A DNA stretch of 64,000 bases from Achromobacter piechaudii NBRC 102461 (GTDB taxonomy: Bacteria > Pseudomonadota > Gammaproteobacteria > Burkholderiales > Burkholderiaceae_B), in the NCBI RefSeq assembly GCF_001571245.1, contig NZ_BCTK01000006.1, forward strand, positions 992,001-1,056,000, given 5' to 3'. Shown piece after piece: positions 1 to 11,850 of this stretch (position 1 is its first letter; each line of letters opens with the position of its first letter). The notes under the pieces are model-generated. The model was not told where the DNA came from and did no database searches. It saw only the letters and a program-made list of their open reading frames with translations. The translations under genes were made by a program, and so were the position numbers.

Positions 1-596
1 AGGGTGTCGGCGCCCATCCAGGTCAGTCCCTGCCGCAGCAGGCCCGCCTGCGGATGGCTGCCCGTCAGGCGCACGAGTTTCAAGGGTTGGCGCGGCAGGC
101 TGATGCCGGGGTAGGCGTCCACGTCCCATTGGATCAGCGTGGGCAGCAGGCCGTCGCCCGCCGCGTGGCCGGCTTCGCGCCAGACGGGCAGGCTGCCGTC
201 GTCCGGCACCGTAAGGCGCCAGCGCAGGTCGCCGCGCGTCATGGGAATGACGGGCGCGATGCGCTCGGGATGTTCGGCCTGCATGCGGCTTAAGTCCAGC
301 GGCGATTCGACCCGCGCGGCCCAGTGAGCCAGGAAGGGCCCTTGTTCCAGCCGCGCGCGCATGGCGCCCTGGTCCAGGCCGAACCACCGGGGCCGCTCGG
401 GCGAGGGCGCCTCGGGATCGATGGCGATGACCTCAAGGTAGACGCCGTCCGCCATGCCCAGCACCCGGTTGTGAGTGCCCATGCGCGGGTGCGCGCCGCC
501 GCCCGAAGGCGCCACACCCAGGACCTGGGCGACGTATTCCGTACCGCTGGCAAGATCCGCCGCGGCGATGACGAGATGATCGATGGTGAGTTTCAT
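1..596 (-). CDS. VOC/glyoxalase-like domain protein (3' end outside window)
   Basis: The frame opens with ATG at 596 and stays open to the window edge, so the C-terminus is missing. It starts MKLTIDHLVIAAADLASG and continues with a G-x-H-P-R-M-G-T-H-N-R stretch and YLEVIAID. This is the pattern of the glyoxalase-like (VOC fold, PF13468-type) family, in which a beta strand carries an early metal-ligand His and a later Glu. The substrate cannot be told. It is transcribed towards the window start and away from the secF terminator. The family call is fairly safe; the function is not. Confidence 0.75.
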   Translation of the reverse strand, partial: MKLTIDHLVIAAADLASGTEYVAQVLGVAPSGGGAHPRMGTHNRVLGMADGVYLEVIAIDPEAPSPERPRWFGLDQGAMRARLEQGPFLAHWAARVESPLDLSRMQAEHPERIAPVIPMTRGDLRWRLTVPDDGSLPVWREAGHAAGDGLLPTLIQWDVDAYPGISLPRQPLKLVRLTGSHPQAGLLRQGLTWMGADT

Positions 597-713
597 GGTG
601 GTCTATGGTAGCGAATGCGGGAAGATTCGTACCCGTACACCAGAAGGCGGGAGGGACAGTACAGTGCGGACCCCGCCCCGTTGCGAGCGGACGGGCCGAT
701 CCCGCATGCCGCC

Positions 714-749
714 ATAAATAAAAAACCCGTCGCGCGGGCGACGGGTTTT
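714..749 (-). terminator. Rho-independent terminator after secF
   Basis: A perfect 12-bp stem (722-733 with 738-749) has a 4-base loop. Read on the minus strand it is followed by a T-rich tail ending about 25 bases past the secF stop. It closes the yajC-secD-secF transcript. Confidence 0.85.
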
Positions 750-774
750 CAGGGCCGGGTGGGCTCTGCGCGGA

Positions 775-1710
775 TCAGGCGACTTCGCCTTCCTCGCCTT
801 CCTTCTTGACCGGCTTGATCAGGTCTTCGCGCTTGACGCCCATCCACATGGCCAGCGCGGCGGCGACGAACACCGACGAGTAGATGCCGAACCAGATGCC
901 GATGGTCAGGGCCATGGCGAAGTAGTGCAGGCTGGGGCCGCCGAAGAACAGCATGGCCAGCACCATCATCTGCGTCGAACCGTGGGTGATGATGGTCCGC
1001 GAAATGGTCTGGGTGATGGCGCTGTTGATGACCTCTGTGACGTCCGCCTTGCGGTACTTGCGGAAGTTTTCGCGGATCCGATCCATGATGACCACGGATT
1101 CGTTCACGGAGTAACCCAGCACGGCCAGCACGCCCGCCAGCACCGCCAGCGAGAATTCCCACTGGAAGAAGGCGAAGAAGCCCAGGATGATCACCACGTC
1201 GTGCAAGTTGGCGATCACGCCGGCGACGGCGAACTTCCATTCAAAGCGGAAGCCCAGGTACACCATGATGCCGATGACCACCACCAAGAGGGCCATCAAG
1301 CCGTTGTGCAGCAGCTCCTGGCCGATCTGGGGGCCGACGAATTCGACGCGGCGCAATTCAACGCTGGAGTCGGCTGTTTTCAGCGCGGCCAGCACGCTTT
1401 CGCTTTGGGTGGCCGACGTTTGGCCTTCCTGCAGCGGCAGGCGGATCATGACGTCGCGCGAGGTGCCGAAGTTCTGCACCTGGAAATCGCTGTAGCCCAG
1501 CTTGGACACCACGCCACGCACGTTTTCAAGCTGCGCCGTCTGGGCGTAGTTGACTTCCATGACCGTGCCGCCGGTGAACTCGATCGACAGGTGAAAGCCA
1601 CGCGTGATGATGAAGAAGACCGCCAGCGCGAAGGTGACGAGACTGATGATGTTCAGCACCAACGCATGGCGCATGAACGGGATGGTGCGGTGAATACGGA
1701 AAAATTCCAT
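775..1710 (-). CDS. secF: Protein translocase subunit SecF
   Basis: SecF (311 aa, usual length) forms with SecD and YajC the inner-membrane complex that uses the proton gradient to help complete SecYEG export. A first membrane helix spans about residues 18-36 and is followed by the FTGGT motif at 45-49. A periplasmic domain of about 90 residues comes next, then five C-terminal helices containing the signature SVNESVVIMDRIREN. The Lys/Glu-rich tail is cytoplasmic. ATG at 1710 is 55 bases downstream of the secD stop, so the two are co-transcribed; a hairpin sits in the gap. Confidence 0.97.
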   Translation of the reverse strand: MEFFRIHRTIPFMRHALVLNIISLVTFALAVFFIITRGFHLSIEFTGGTVMEVNYAQTAQLENVRGVVSKLGYSDFQVQNFGTSRDVMIRLPLQEGQTSATQSESVLAALKTADSSVELRRVEFVGPQIGQELLHNGLMALLVVVIGIMVYLGFRFEWKFAVAGVIANLHDVVIILGFFAFFQWEFSLAVLAGVLAVLGYSVNESVVIMDRIRENFRKYRKADVTEVINSAITQTISRTIITHGSTQMMVLAMLFFGGPSLHYFAMALTIGIWFGIYSSVFVAAALAMWMGVKREDLIKPVKKEGEEGEVA

Positions 1711-1735
1711 TTTTCGCCTTCGGTTCTTTTCTATG

Positions 1736-1758
1736 GCGGACGGCTGCGGGCCGTCCGC
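1736..1758 (-). other. Intergenic hairpin between secD and secF
   Basis: A 9-bp perfect GC-rich stem (1736-1744 with 1750-1758) with a 5-base loop lies between the secD stop and the secF start. No T-run follows on the coding (minus) strand, so it looks like a processing or stability stem rather than a terminator. Confidence 0.5.
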
Positions 1759-1765
1759 TTTATTG

Positions 1766-3646
1766 TCAGTTTGCCTTCGGCTTCCAGATTTCGCCGATGG
1801 AGATCGTGGTCAGCTTTTTCTTGCGGCCGTAGTACAGGTTGGCCAGGGCGCGCACGCCGACGACCGACGAGAACATCGAGGTCAGGATGCCCAGGCAGTG
1901 CACCACCGCGAAGCCCCGGATCGGACCCGAGCCGAAGGCCAGCAGTGCCAGGCCGACGATGAGCGTCGTGAGGTTCGAGTCAAGAATCGTGCCCCAGGCG
2001 CGTTCGAAACCTTGGTGGATGGCCTGCTGAGGCGTCGCCCCGGCGCGCAGTTCTTCCCGTATCCGCTCATTGATCAGCACGTTCGAGTCAATGGCCATGC
2101 CCAGCGTCAGCGCGATAGCGGCGATACCTGGCAGGGTCAGCGTGGCTTGCAGCATGGACAACAGCGCCAGCAGCAGCAGCACGTTCAGCGTCAGGCCGAT
2201 CGTGGAGAACACACCGAACAAGTGGTAGTACAGGATGATGAAGACGGCGATGGCCAGGAAACCGTACAACGTCGAATGGAAGCCCTTCGAAATGTTGTCG
2301 GCGCCCAGGCTCGGGCCAATGGTGCGTTCTTCGACGATCGACATCGGCGCGGCCAGCGCGCCAGCGCGCAGCAGCAGCGCGGTGTCGGCGGCTTCCTCGG
2401 AGCTCATGCTGCCCGAGATCTGCACCTGGCCGCCTGCGATTTCGCTGCGGATGACCGGCGCGGTAACCACTTCGCCCTTGCCATTTTCAAACAGCAGGAT
2501 GGCCATGCGCTTGCCGATGTTGTCGCGGGTGACGTCGCGGAAGATGCGGGCGCCCTTGGAGTCGAGCGTCAGGTGGACGGCGGCTTGTTGGGTTTGCGTA
2601 TCGCGGCCGGGCTGGGCGTCTTGCAGGTTTTCACCGGTCAGGACGACCTGGCGGCGAACCAGGATCGGGCGACCGTCGCGGTCGTTGTAGCGTTCCAGGC
2701 CGAAAGGCACGGTGCCGCCCAGCAGCGCGGCTTGCGCGGTGGGCGTGTCGTCAACCATGCGGATTTCAAGCGTGGCGGTGCGGCCGAGCAGTTCCTTGGC
2801 CTTGGCCACGTCCTGCACGCCGGGCAGTTGCACCACGATGCGGTCCGCGCCCTGCTGCTGGATGACCGGTTCGGCCACGCCCAGTTCATTGATGCGGTTA
2901 TGCAGGGTGTTGATGTTCTGCTTCAGCGCGGAATCCTGCACGCGCTGGACGGCGGCGGGGTTCAGGGCGCCCAGCAGCAGCGGCTTGCCGGCTTCTTCGC
3001 GTTCCGTGAATTCCAGGTCGGGCAGGCGGGTGCGCAGCGTGGCGATGGCGCGGTCGCGGTCGTCGTTGTTGGCGAACGTGGCGGCAACACCCATGCCCGA
3101 GCGCTCGACGCCGGTCACGTTGACCTTCTGGTCACGCAACACGGAACGCACGTCGGCGGCCAGGGAGTCGTAGCGGGCGGTCAGCGCGCCTTGCATGTCC
3201 ACTTGCAGCAGGAAGTGCACGCCGCCGCGCAGGTCCAGGCCCAGGTACATCGGCTTGGGAGCGAACCAGCCCATCGCGCGCATCCAGGCGGGGGACGCGG
3301 GCAGCAGGTTCAGCGCAACCGTGTAATGCGGGTCGCCGGCAACGGTGTTCAGGGATTTGTCGAGCAGGTCGCGCGCCTGCAATTGCAGGTCGGTCGAGGT
3401 GAAACGGGCGCGCACGGTGCCGAGCGTGCCGTTTTGTTCGTAGTACACGCCTTGGTTGGGGATCTTGGCGTCGGTCAGAATCTGTTCGACCCGGCTCAAC
3501 ATCGCTGCATCCACCTTGATGGTGGCCTTGGCGCTGGATACCTGGACCGCGGGGGATTCGCCGTAGAAATTGGGAAGGGTGTACAGCAGGCCAATGATGA
3601 CCGCGATCAGGACCGTAATGTACTTCCAGAGGGGATAGCGGTTCAT
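1766..3646 (-). CDS. secD: Protein translocase subunit SecD
   Basis: SecD (626 aa) is the larger partner of SecF in the proton-driven export-assisting complex. The N-terminal membrane helix is at about residues 9-25. The diagnostic LGLDLRGG motif opens the large periplasmic domain. Six C-terminal helices follow with the RND-type signature MAIDSNVLINERIREE. ATG at 3646 gives the family-typical MNRYPLWKY start. It lies between yajC (110-base gap with two hairpins) and secF. Confidence 0.97.
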   Translation of the reverse strand: MNRYPLWKYITVLIAVIIGLLYTLPNFYGESPAVQVSSAKATIKVDAAMLSRVEQILTDAKIPNQGVYYEQNGTLGTVRARFTSTDLQLQARDLLDKSLNTVAGDPHYTVALNLLPASPAWMRAMGWFAPKPMYLGLDLRGGVHFLLQVDMQGALTARYDSLAADVRSVLRDQKVNVTGVERSGMGVAATFANNDDRDRAIATLRTRLPDLEFTEREEAGKPLLLGALNPAAVQRVQDSALKQNINTLHNRINELGVAEPVIQQQGADRIVVQLPGVQDVAKAKELLGRTATLEIRMVDDTPTAQAALLGGTVPFGLERYNDRDGRPILVRRQVVLTGENLQDAQPGRDTQTQQAAVHLTLDSKGARIFRDVTRDNIGKRMAILLFENGKGEVVTAPVIRSEIAGGQVQISGSMSSEEAADTALLLRAGALAAPMSIVEERTIGPSLGADNISKGFHSTLYGFLAIAVFIILYYHLFGVFSTIGLTLNVLLLLALLSMLQATLTLPGIAAIALTLGMAIDSNVLINERIREELRAGATPQQAIHQGFERAWGTILDSNLTTLIVGLALLAFGSGPIRGFAVVHCLGILTSMFSSVVGVRALANLYYGRKKKLTTISIGEIWKPKAN

Positions 3647-3678
3647 TGCCGGCTACTTCATGTCAGAGTGATAAAAGG

Positions 3679-3708
3679 ACCGCCCGGGCGACAAGCGCGC
3701 CGGGCGGT
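3679..3708 (-). other. Intergenic hairpin, yajC-secD gap (distal)
   Basis: An 8-bp GC-rich stem (3679-3686 with 3701-3708) is followed on the minus strand by CCTTTTATC. It resembles a weak terminator or attenuator just ahead of the secD start, so secD may have partial transcriptional separation from yajC. Confidence 0.45.
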
Positions 3709-3724
3709 GGCAGGCCCAATCGGA

Positions 3725-3750
3725 CATGAGAGCCCGATGGGGCTCTCATG
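3725..3750 (-). other. Intergenic hairpin directly after yajC
   Basis: A perfect 11-bp inverted repeat, CATGAGAGCCC (3725-3735) with GGGCTCTCATG (3740-3750), has a 4-base loop and begins 6 bases past the yajC stop. There is no T-run on the minus strand. It is probably an RNA 3'-end or stability stem in the yajC-secDF message. Confidence 0.55.
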
Positions 3751-3756
3751 AGACGC

Positions 3757-4101
3757 TTACAGGGCCTTGATGGTTCCCTTGGGCAGCACGGTCGACACGG
3801 ACGACTTCTGCATGATGACTTCAACGGGCTTGTCGGCCAGTTCGGACACTTCAACGGTCACGTAGCTGTCGTTGACCTTGGTGACCTTGCCCAGCATGCC
3901 GCCGGCGGTGACCACTTCGTCACCCTTGGCCAGGGCGGCGATCAGGTTGCGGTGTTCCTTCTGACGCTTCATCTGCGGGCGGATCATCAGGAAATAGAGG
4001 ATCACGAACATCAGGACGATGGGCAGCATGCCCATCAGCGCATTGCCTTCAGGGGCGGCGGCTTGAGCCACGACGAGGCTTGCGGTATCGATAACGGACA
4101 T
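3757..4101 (-). CDS. yajC: Preprotein translocase subunit YajC
   Basis: YajC (114 aa) is the small single-span partner of SecDF. One helix (MLPIVLMFVILYFLMIRP, about residues 24-41) is followed by a basic patch QMKRQKEH and a short cytoplasmic beta domain with KGDEVVTAGG, the usual family signature. ATG at 4101 is the only reasonable start. It is the first gene of yajC-secD-secF; a 250-base gap upstream separates it from tgt and should hold the promoter. Confidence 0.96.
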   Translation of the reverse strand: MSVIDTASLVVAQAAAPEGNALMGMLPIVLMFVILYFLMIRPQMKRQKEHRNLIAALAKGDEVVTAGGMLGKVTKVNDSYVTVEVSELADKPVEVIMQKSSVSTVLPKGTIKAL

Positions 4102-4284
4102 TGAATTCTCCTGCGTTTAAGTCTGTGTGGGTTGTTTGTTGCTACGGCCAGCCATGCCCGGGTTCTCTATGTAACCGTAGGTCATCGCCAAACCCCTTAG
4201 CTGTGTTGTTATGCGCCCATCCCCGCGCGAGCCATGGATAGGGCAAGCCGACTATTGTATCTAGGTTATTGCCGGCCTTTCACT

Positions 4285-4324
4285 AGGGATGGATCCCAAT
4301 CTATGGGGACGGAATCCCAATAGA
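4285..4324. repeat. Tandem imperfect 20-bp direct repeat upstream of yajC
   Basis: Two adjacent copies, about 4285-4303 (AGGGATGGATCCCAATCTA) and 4305-4324 (GGGGACGGAATCCCAATAGA), agree at roughly 16 of 20 positions. They lie between tgt and yajC. The GGGGACGGA core also begins the gap-pgk palindrome, so both could belong to a dispersed repeat family. Confidence 0.4.
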
Positions 4325-4351
4325 AAAGACCCCCCCTGGAAAAAGGCCGGT

Positions 4352-6543
<2,192 letters not shown>

Positions 6544-6727
6544 GCGGATATCTGTCTGTCAGTGAGGGCGGCCCGGCAAACGCTGCTTGCGGCAGCCGGG
6601 CGGGCTCGGGGCAACCGGCTATTGTAAAGGCGAAGGTTATCAGGGTCGGATCAGCGGGCGCGCCCGCAACCGTTCCAGGTTTTGTATGCTCTCGGTCTTG
6701 AGAGCAATAGCAACCGGTGGACTAGGC

Positions 6728-8176
6728 ATGACGGGACAAGCGATGAAGCAGTTGGGCGGGCTGAAGCGGTGGCTGGCCGGCGCGCTGCTGACCCTGTCGG
6801 CAGGCGCCGCCTGCGCGCAGGTGCAGGGCCTGCCGCCCAACGTCGTGAATGCCTGGAAGGCCAGCAAACTGCCCGACAGTTCGCTGTCGCTGGTGGTGCA
6901 GGAGCTGGGCGGGCAGCGCCTGATCGCACTGAACGCCAAGGAACCGCGCAACCCCGCCTCGGTGATGAAGCTGGTCACGACCTGGGCGGCGCTGTCCGAA
7001 CTGGGCCCCAATTACGTCTGGCGCACCGAATTCATGACCGCGCCCGGCGCCCGGCCCGACGCGCGCGGCGCGTTGGCCGGCCCGCTGTACCTGCGCGCGG
7101 GCGGCGACCCCCAATTCCTGATGCAAGACCTTTGGGCGCTGCTGCGCGAACTGCGCCTGCGCGGGGTCAAGCAGATCAATGACCTGGTGATCGACCGCAG
7201 CATCTTTGGCCAGGTCGCCACCGACCCCGGCGCCTTCGATGGCGCGCCGGACCGCGCCTACAACGCCAGCCCCGATGCGCTGATGGTGGGCTTTGGCGCA
7301 CTGCGCCTGTTGTTCACGCCCGACCCCGCCGCCCAGAAATGGGTTCCCCTGATCGACCCGCCGCTGCCGGGCCTGAAGATCGAGGGGCACGTGGAATGGA
7401 GCGACATCCGCTGCCCCGGCCCCCCGGTGGTCACGACCGAGCCCCTGATCACCCAGCAGGGCGTGACGATCCGCGTCGGCGGCAAGGTGGCCGGCTCCTG
7501 CGGTGAATTCAGCCTGTACCGCCTGGCGCTGTCGCAACCGGACTACGCCACCGAGATCTTCCGGCTGTTGTGGAAGGAACTGGGCGGCACGTTCAAGGGG
7601 CAGGTACGCGCCGGCATGGTGCCGGCCGATGCGGTGGTGCTGGCCTCGCATGAGTCGCCGACGCTGTCGGAAGTGATCCGCCAGATCAACAAGCGCAGCA
7701 ACAACGTCATGGCGCGCACGCTGCTGTTGACGCTGGGCGCCGAACGTGGCCGCCGGCCGGCCACCGTCGCCAGCAGCGAGGCCGTCGCCAAGGGCGCGCT
7801 GGTCAAGCAGGGATTGGACATGCCCGAGCTGGTCATCGATAACGGCGCGGGCCTGTCGCGCGAGGCCCGGGTGTCGGCCGACAGCCTGGCCTCGATGTTG
7901 ACCGTGGCCTGGAATTCGCCCGTCATGCCCGAGTACATTTCATCCTTCGCGATCGCGGGGGTGGACGGCACCGTGCGCCGCCGTCTCAAGGGCGATGGCA
8001 CGCAGGGCATGGCCCACCTGAAAACCGGCTCGCTGCGCGACGTGCGCTCCATTGCCGGTTACGTGCTGGGGGCCAGCGGCAAGCGCTACGTGGTCGTCAG
8101 CATCGTCAACCATGAACAGGCGGGCGCAGTGCGGGCGTTCGACGACGCGCTCATCGCGTGGCTGGCCGACCAATAA
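6728..8176 (+). CDS. dacB: D-alanyl-D-alanine carboxypeptidase/endopeptidase (PBP4)
   Basis: PBP4-type DD-peptidase (482 aa from ATG 6728) trims or cleaves peptidoglycan cross-links in the periplasm. A signal peptide (residues 1-30, cleavage likely after A-C-A) precedes the enzyme. The three penicillin-binding motifs are present: S-V-M-K (Ser78, Lys81), S-N-N in KRSNNVMA, and K-T-G in HLKTGSLRD. The reading frame extends upstream to 6587, but that extension has no signal-peptide logic. ATG at 6743 (MKQLGG) is also possible. The gene is monocistronic and divergent from queA. Confidence 0.95.
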   Translation: MTGQAMKQLGGLKRWLAGALLTLSAGAACAQVQGLPPNVVNAWKASKLPDSSLSLVVQELGGQRLIALNAKEPRNPASVMKLVTTWAALSELGPNYVWRTEFMTAPGARPDARGALAGPLYLRAGGDPQFLMQDLWALLRELRLRGVKQINDLVIDRSIFGQVATDPGAFDGAPDRAYNASPDALMVGFGALRLLFTPDPAAQKWVPLIDPPLPGLKIEGHVEWSDIRCPGPPVVTTEPLITQQGVTIRVGGKVAGSCGEFSLYRLALSQPDYATEIFRLLWKELGGTFKGQVRAGMVPADAVVLASHESPTLSEVIRQINKRSNNVMARTLLLTLGAERGRRPATVASSEAVAKGALVKQGLDMPELVIDNGAGLSREARVSADSLASMLTVAWNSPVMPEYISSFAIAGVDGTVRRRLKGDGTQGMAHLKTGSLRDVRSIAGYVLGASGKRYVVVSIVNHEQAGAVRAFDDALIAWLADQ

Positions 8177-8308
8177 GTCTTTTTTTCCATCAAACCGATT
8201 ACGATCCTCAAGCGTGGCTTGCAAACGGTGGCCGCGAACGCGGCGCGCCGTGCTGGTTCCGCCTGAGGCGAACAACCCTGTATTTCAATATTCTGGAGAA
8301 TTACGCAC

Positions 8309-8947
8309 ATGCCCGTGCACGAAATCCGCCATCCGCTGATCCGCCATAAGCTCGGGATCATGCGTCGCGCCGACCTCAGCACCAAGAGCTTTCGAGAGTT
8401 GTCGCAGGAAGTGGGCGCGCTGCTGACTTATGAAGCGTCCAAGGACCTGCCGCTGGCGCCCGCCAGCGTCCAGGGCTGGTGTGGCGAAGTCCAGGTTGAG
8501 AAGATCGCCGGCAAGAAAGTCACCGTGGTGCCGATCCTGCGCGCCGGCATCGGCATGCTGGACGGCGTACTCAGCCTGATTCCCGGCGCCAAGGTCAGCG
8601 TGGTGGGCGTGGCCCGCAACGAAGAAACGCTGGAAGCGCACACGTATCTGGAACGGCTGGTCGGCGAACTGGACCAACGCCTGGCGCTGATTGTCGATCC
8701 GATGCTGGCGACTGGTGGCTCGATGGTCGCCGCCATCGATTTGCTCAAGCGCGCCGGCTGCAAGGAAATCCGTGCGCTGGTGCTGGTGGCCGCGCCCGTG
8801 GGCATCGACGCCGTGCTGGCCAAGCACCCCGACGTGCACATCTACACCGCGTCCATCGACGACGGCCTGAACGAGCATGGCTACATCATGCCCGGCCTGG
8901 GTGACGCGGGCGACCGTATTTTCGGTACGACCCAGAAGACCGACTGA
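8309..8947 (+). CDS. upp: Uracil phosphoribosyltransferase
   Basis: Upp (212 aa) salvages uracil with PRPP to UMP. The N-terminal [15 protein letters not shown] block, [12 protein letters not shown], and the PRPP loop [13 protein letters not shown] are all diagnostic, and the C-terminus [13 protein letters not shown] is intact. ATG 8309 has GGAG upstream. It stands alone, 132 bases after dacB and convergent with cysG. Confidence 0.97.
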   Translation: MPVHEIRHPLIRHKLGIMRRADLSTKSFRELSQEVGALLTYEASKDLPLAPASVQGWCGEVQVEKIAGKKVTVVPILRAGIGMLDGVLSLIPGAKVSVVGVARNEETLEAHTYLERLVGELDQRLALIVDPMLATGGSMVAAIDLLKRAGCKEIRALVLVAAPVGIDAVLAKHPDVHIYTASIDDGLNEHGYIMPGLGDAGDRIFGTTQKTD

Positions 8948-9009
8948 CGGGCAGGCGGCTCGCGGCGCGCCGGTGGCCTCAAGCCTGCCGGCGGTCGCGC
9001 GCAACAGGG

Positions 9010-10419
9010 TCAGGCGGGGATGGCCGACCCATCGATATGTTGTCCAAACCATTGCAGCCGGCTCGCCAGGCCGGCGACTTCGCCGACGATCAGCAGGGCA
9101 GGCGAGCGGATCTCATGTTCGGCCGCCAGTCTGGGCAGCGCGTCCAGCGTGCCCGACAGCACCCTCTGTTCCGGCCGGCTGCCATTTTCGATCAGCGCGA
9201 ACGGCGTTTCGGCCGCGCGCCCGTGAGCCAGCAGGCGCCGGGTCAATAGCTCCAGTTGACCCACGCCCATATAGAAAGCCAGCGTCTGCTTTTCGCGGGC
9301 CAGCGCAGGCCAATCCAGGTTGTCTTCGTCTTCGCGGCAGTGGGCTGTGATCAGCCGCACCGATTGGGCGTGTTCGCGGTGCGTCAACGGAATGCCGGCA
9401 TAGGCCGCACAGGCCAGCGCCGCCGTGATGCCCGGCACCACCTCGAAGCGCACGCCGTGCGCGCGCAGATATTCCAGTTCTTCGCCACCCCGGCCAAAGA
9501 TGAAGGCGTCGCCGCCCTTGAGGCGCACGACGCGTTTGCCCGCCTGCGCATGTTCTACCAGCAAGGCGTGGATGCGGGCCTGGGTGGCGTGATGGTTTTC
9601 GCCGGGCAGCTTGCCCACGCCAACGCGGTCGGCGTCGCGGCGAGCCAACGACATGACCTCGTCGCTGACCAGGCGGTCGTAGAGAATCACATCGGCTTCG
9701 TTCAAGGCGCGCAGCGCTTTCAAGGTCAGCAGGCCGGGGTCGCCGGGCCCCGCACCGACCAGCACGACGCTGCCCTCGGCGGGCGTCAGCGGCGCGTCCA
9801 GCGCCTGGGTCAGCGCCGCTTCGGCCTGAGCGGGCTGTTGCTGCCGAAGCAGGCCCGCCACGGGGCCGTCCAGCAGCCAGTCGTAGAAACGGCGGCGCGC
9901 GCCCAGGTCGGGATGGCTGGCGCGGATGCGCTTGCGGTAGGTTGCCGCCAGCGCGGCCAGTTGGCCCAGCGTGTGATCGAACAGCGATTCGATGCGCTCG
10001 CGCACGCGGCGCGCCAGCACGGGCGCGACGCCCGAAGAGGAAATCGCCACGATGACGGGCGAGCGGTCGACGATGGACGGCACCTGGAACGAGGACAGTT
10101 CCGGGTCGTCCACCACATTCGTGAAGATGCGCCGCGCGCCGGCGGCCTCGGACACGGCGGCATTGGCGGCGCGCTCATCGGTGGCCGCGACCACCAGCCA
10201 GACGTCATCCAGCCAGGCGGCGTCGAAGCGTCCGGCCAGATAAACAATGCGGCCCTGGGCCGCAAGCTCGGTCAGCGCCGGGGTCAGCTCCGGCGCGCCT
10301 ACCACCACGTGGGCAGAGGCTTCCAACAGCGCCAGCGTCTTGCGTTCGGCGACCGCGCCGCCACCCACCACCAGCACCCGCCGATTCTTCAGATCGGCAA
10401 AAATCGGGAAAAGCTTCAT
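9010..10419 (-). CDS. cysG: Siroheme synthase CysG (trifunctional)
   Basis: CysG (469 aa) makes siroheme from uroporphyrinogen III. The N-terminal half (about 1-210) is the precorrin-2 dehydrogenase/ferrochelatase with NAD loop [13 protein letters not shown] and [16 protein letters not shown]. The C-terminal half (from about 218) is the SAM uroporphyrinogen methyltransferase with [25 protein letters not shown] and [17 protein letters not shown] chose ATG 10419 ([10 protein letters not shown]) because that is the family N-terminus; the frame is open to 10488. Siroheme serves sulfite and nitrite reductases. Confidence 0.96.
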   Translation of the reverse strand: MKLFPIFADLKNRRVLVVGGGAVAERKTLALLEASAHVVVGAPELTPALTELAAQGRIVYLAGRFDAAWLDDVWLVVAATDERAANAAVSEAAGARRIFTNVVDDPELSSFQVPSIVDRSPVIVAISSSGVAPVLARRVRERIESLFDHTLGQLAALAATYRKRIRASHPDLGARRRFYDWLLDGPVAGLLRQQQPAQAEAALTQALDAPLTPAEGSVVLVGAGPGDPGLLTLKALRALNEADVILYDRLVSDEVMSLARRDADRVGVGKLPGENHHATQARIHALLVEHAQAGKRVVRLKGGDAFIFGRGGEELEYLRAHGVRFEVVPGITAALACAAYAGIPLTHREHAQSVRLITAHCREDEDNLDWPALAREKQTLAFYMGVGQLELLTRRLLAHGRAAETPFALIENGSRPEQRVLSGTLDALPRLAAEHEIRSPALLIVGEVAGLASRLQWFGQHIDGSAIPA

Positions 10420-10656
10420 CTTGTGCCCGCCTCGGGCGTACCCGGGAAAATATCCCCCGATCATAGGGACCGGCTTACATCCCCACAACTTTTGATTTCT
10501 TGAATTCTTATATCCAGAACTTATTTACTGAGGTGTGGGCCTGCCGGGCGCTGCGCCGACACTAGTGGACATATGTCGGGCACGGCAACGGGTGTAGTAT
10601 CAAATCCAGCCGCCGCCAGGCAGGCGGCATGTCTCGAATTCTGGAGTGTAGTGACG

Positions 10657-11382
10657 ATGCAAAAAATCGCATCCTTGGTGTTGTGCGCGGGCGCGTTGGG
10701 CGCGGCCGCGTCGGTGCAGGCGGGCGTATGCGATGCCCAGTTCATGCATGACGGCGGCTCGGTGCAGTTGACCGGGTCGGGCAACCTGTCGCTGGGCGCG
10801 GATCTGACCTTCACCGAGGTTACAAAAAGCAATGGCGACAACTGCCGCGCGCGCGTTCAAGGCGTTGCCACGTTCGGCTATGCCGGTTTGCCACCGGGCA
10901 AGTCCAAGCTGGATTACCTGATGACGGTCAAGGGTGGCCAAGCCACCTTCCTGCGCTACGCGTCGGCCGGTGAAGCGCCCCAGCCTTCCGAAGGCCAGTT
11001 CGACCTGCGCATGCTGGGGCTGTTCGCCTACGACGGCAAATTGAACGCGGGCCAGAAGCTGCCCGGCTCGTCTTTCCGCCTGAAGATCGGCAAGGAAGCG
11101 CCGGTGGGCGGCCAGCCCAGCACCACGGTGCGCATCGGCGAGAAAAGCGTGGGCCAGAAGACGTCGTTGAACACGGCGCTGGGCAACCAGTCTTGCCATC
11201 CGGTCAAGTACACGCGCAACTCGGACCCGACCATGGCCACATTCCAGGGCCTGACTATTCCGATCCCCGGCATGAACACGACGGTCACTGATTGGTATTG
11301 CCCCGCCGTCAATCTGGTGATGAAGCAAGACATAGATCAAGCAGGCGTTAAATCGGCGGTTGAAATTACGCAGATCAAGTAG
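10657..11382 (+). CDS. Exported protein of unknown function
   Basis: A 241-aa protein with a clear signal peptide (MQKIASLVLCAGALGAAASVQA, cleavage near residue 22). The mature part has four cysteines (GVCDA, DNCRA, QSCHP, WYCPA), enough for two disulfides, so it is probably periplasmic or secreted. I do not recognise a catalytic motif or a family. The frame is open back to 10573, but only ATG 10657 gives a proper leader, with GGAG 11 bases upstream. Its neighbours give no functional hint. Confidence 0.8.
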   Translation: MQKIASLVLCAGALGAAASVQAGVCDAQFMHDGGSVQLTGSGNLSLGADLTFTEVTKSNGDNCRARVQGVATFGYAGLPPGKSKLDYLMTVKGGQATFLRYASAGEAPQPSEGQFDLRMLGLFAYDGKLNAGQKLPGSSFRLKIGKEAPVGGQPSTTVRIGEKSVGQKTSLNTALGNQSCHPVKYTRNSDPTMATFQGLTIPIPGMNTTVTDWYCPAVNLVMKQDIDQAGVKSAVEITQIK

Positions 11383-11466
11383 CACACGGTATCAAGCACG
11401 TCTTGTTGCGGACAAGGCGGCTGGTATGATGTTTTCGTCATAGACACACAACAGGAGCTCAAAAAA

Positions 11467-11784
11467 ATGGCCACGAGAAAATCCGAAGAAGTCGCAAAAG
11501 AAAAACTGATCGACAGTGTCAAGACCAGCCTGAATGACGCCGAAAACCTGCTGCGCGAAGCAGCTGGCACCACGGGCGAAAAGGCCAACGAATTGCGTGA
11601 CCGCGCCATGACCTCGCTCAAGCGCACGCGCGAAGCTCTCTACGAAGCACAAGACGCCGTGCTCGAGCGTGGCCGCAAAGCCGCTCGCGCCACCGACGAC
11701 TACGTGCACGACAATCCCTGGCAAGCCATCGGCATCGCAGGCGTGACCGGCCTGCTGCTCGGCTTGCTGATCAGCCGCCGCTGA
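11467..11784 (+). CDS. DUF883/ElaB-YqjD family membrane protein
   Basis: A 105-aa protein with a long amphipathic, charged helix (residues 1-75, many Glu/Lys/Arg with heptad-like spacing) and one C-terminal hydrophobic segment AIGIAGVTGLLLGLLISRR. This is the architecture of ElaB/YqjD inner-membrane proteins, which in E. coli associate with ribosomes in stationary phase. It is preceded by AGGAG and followed by YqjE-like and YqjK-like genes, the same order as E. coli yqjDEK. Confidence 0.9.
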   Translation: MATRKSEEVAKEKLIDSVKTSLNDAENLLREAAGTTGEKANELRDRAMTSLKRTREALYEAQDAVLERGRKAARATDDYVHDNPWQAIGIAGVTGLLLGLLISRR

Positions 11785-11850
11785 TTGGCTTGAACGCTCG
11801 GGCGGGCAATGTCGGCATGCCGGCGCTGCCCGCCCGACGTTCCTGACAAC

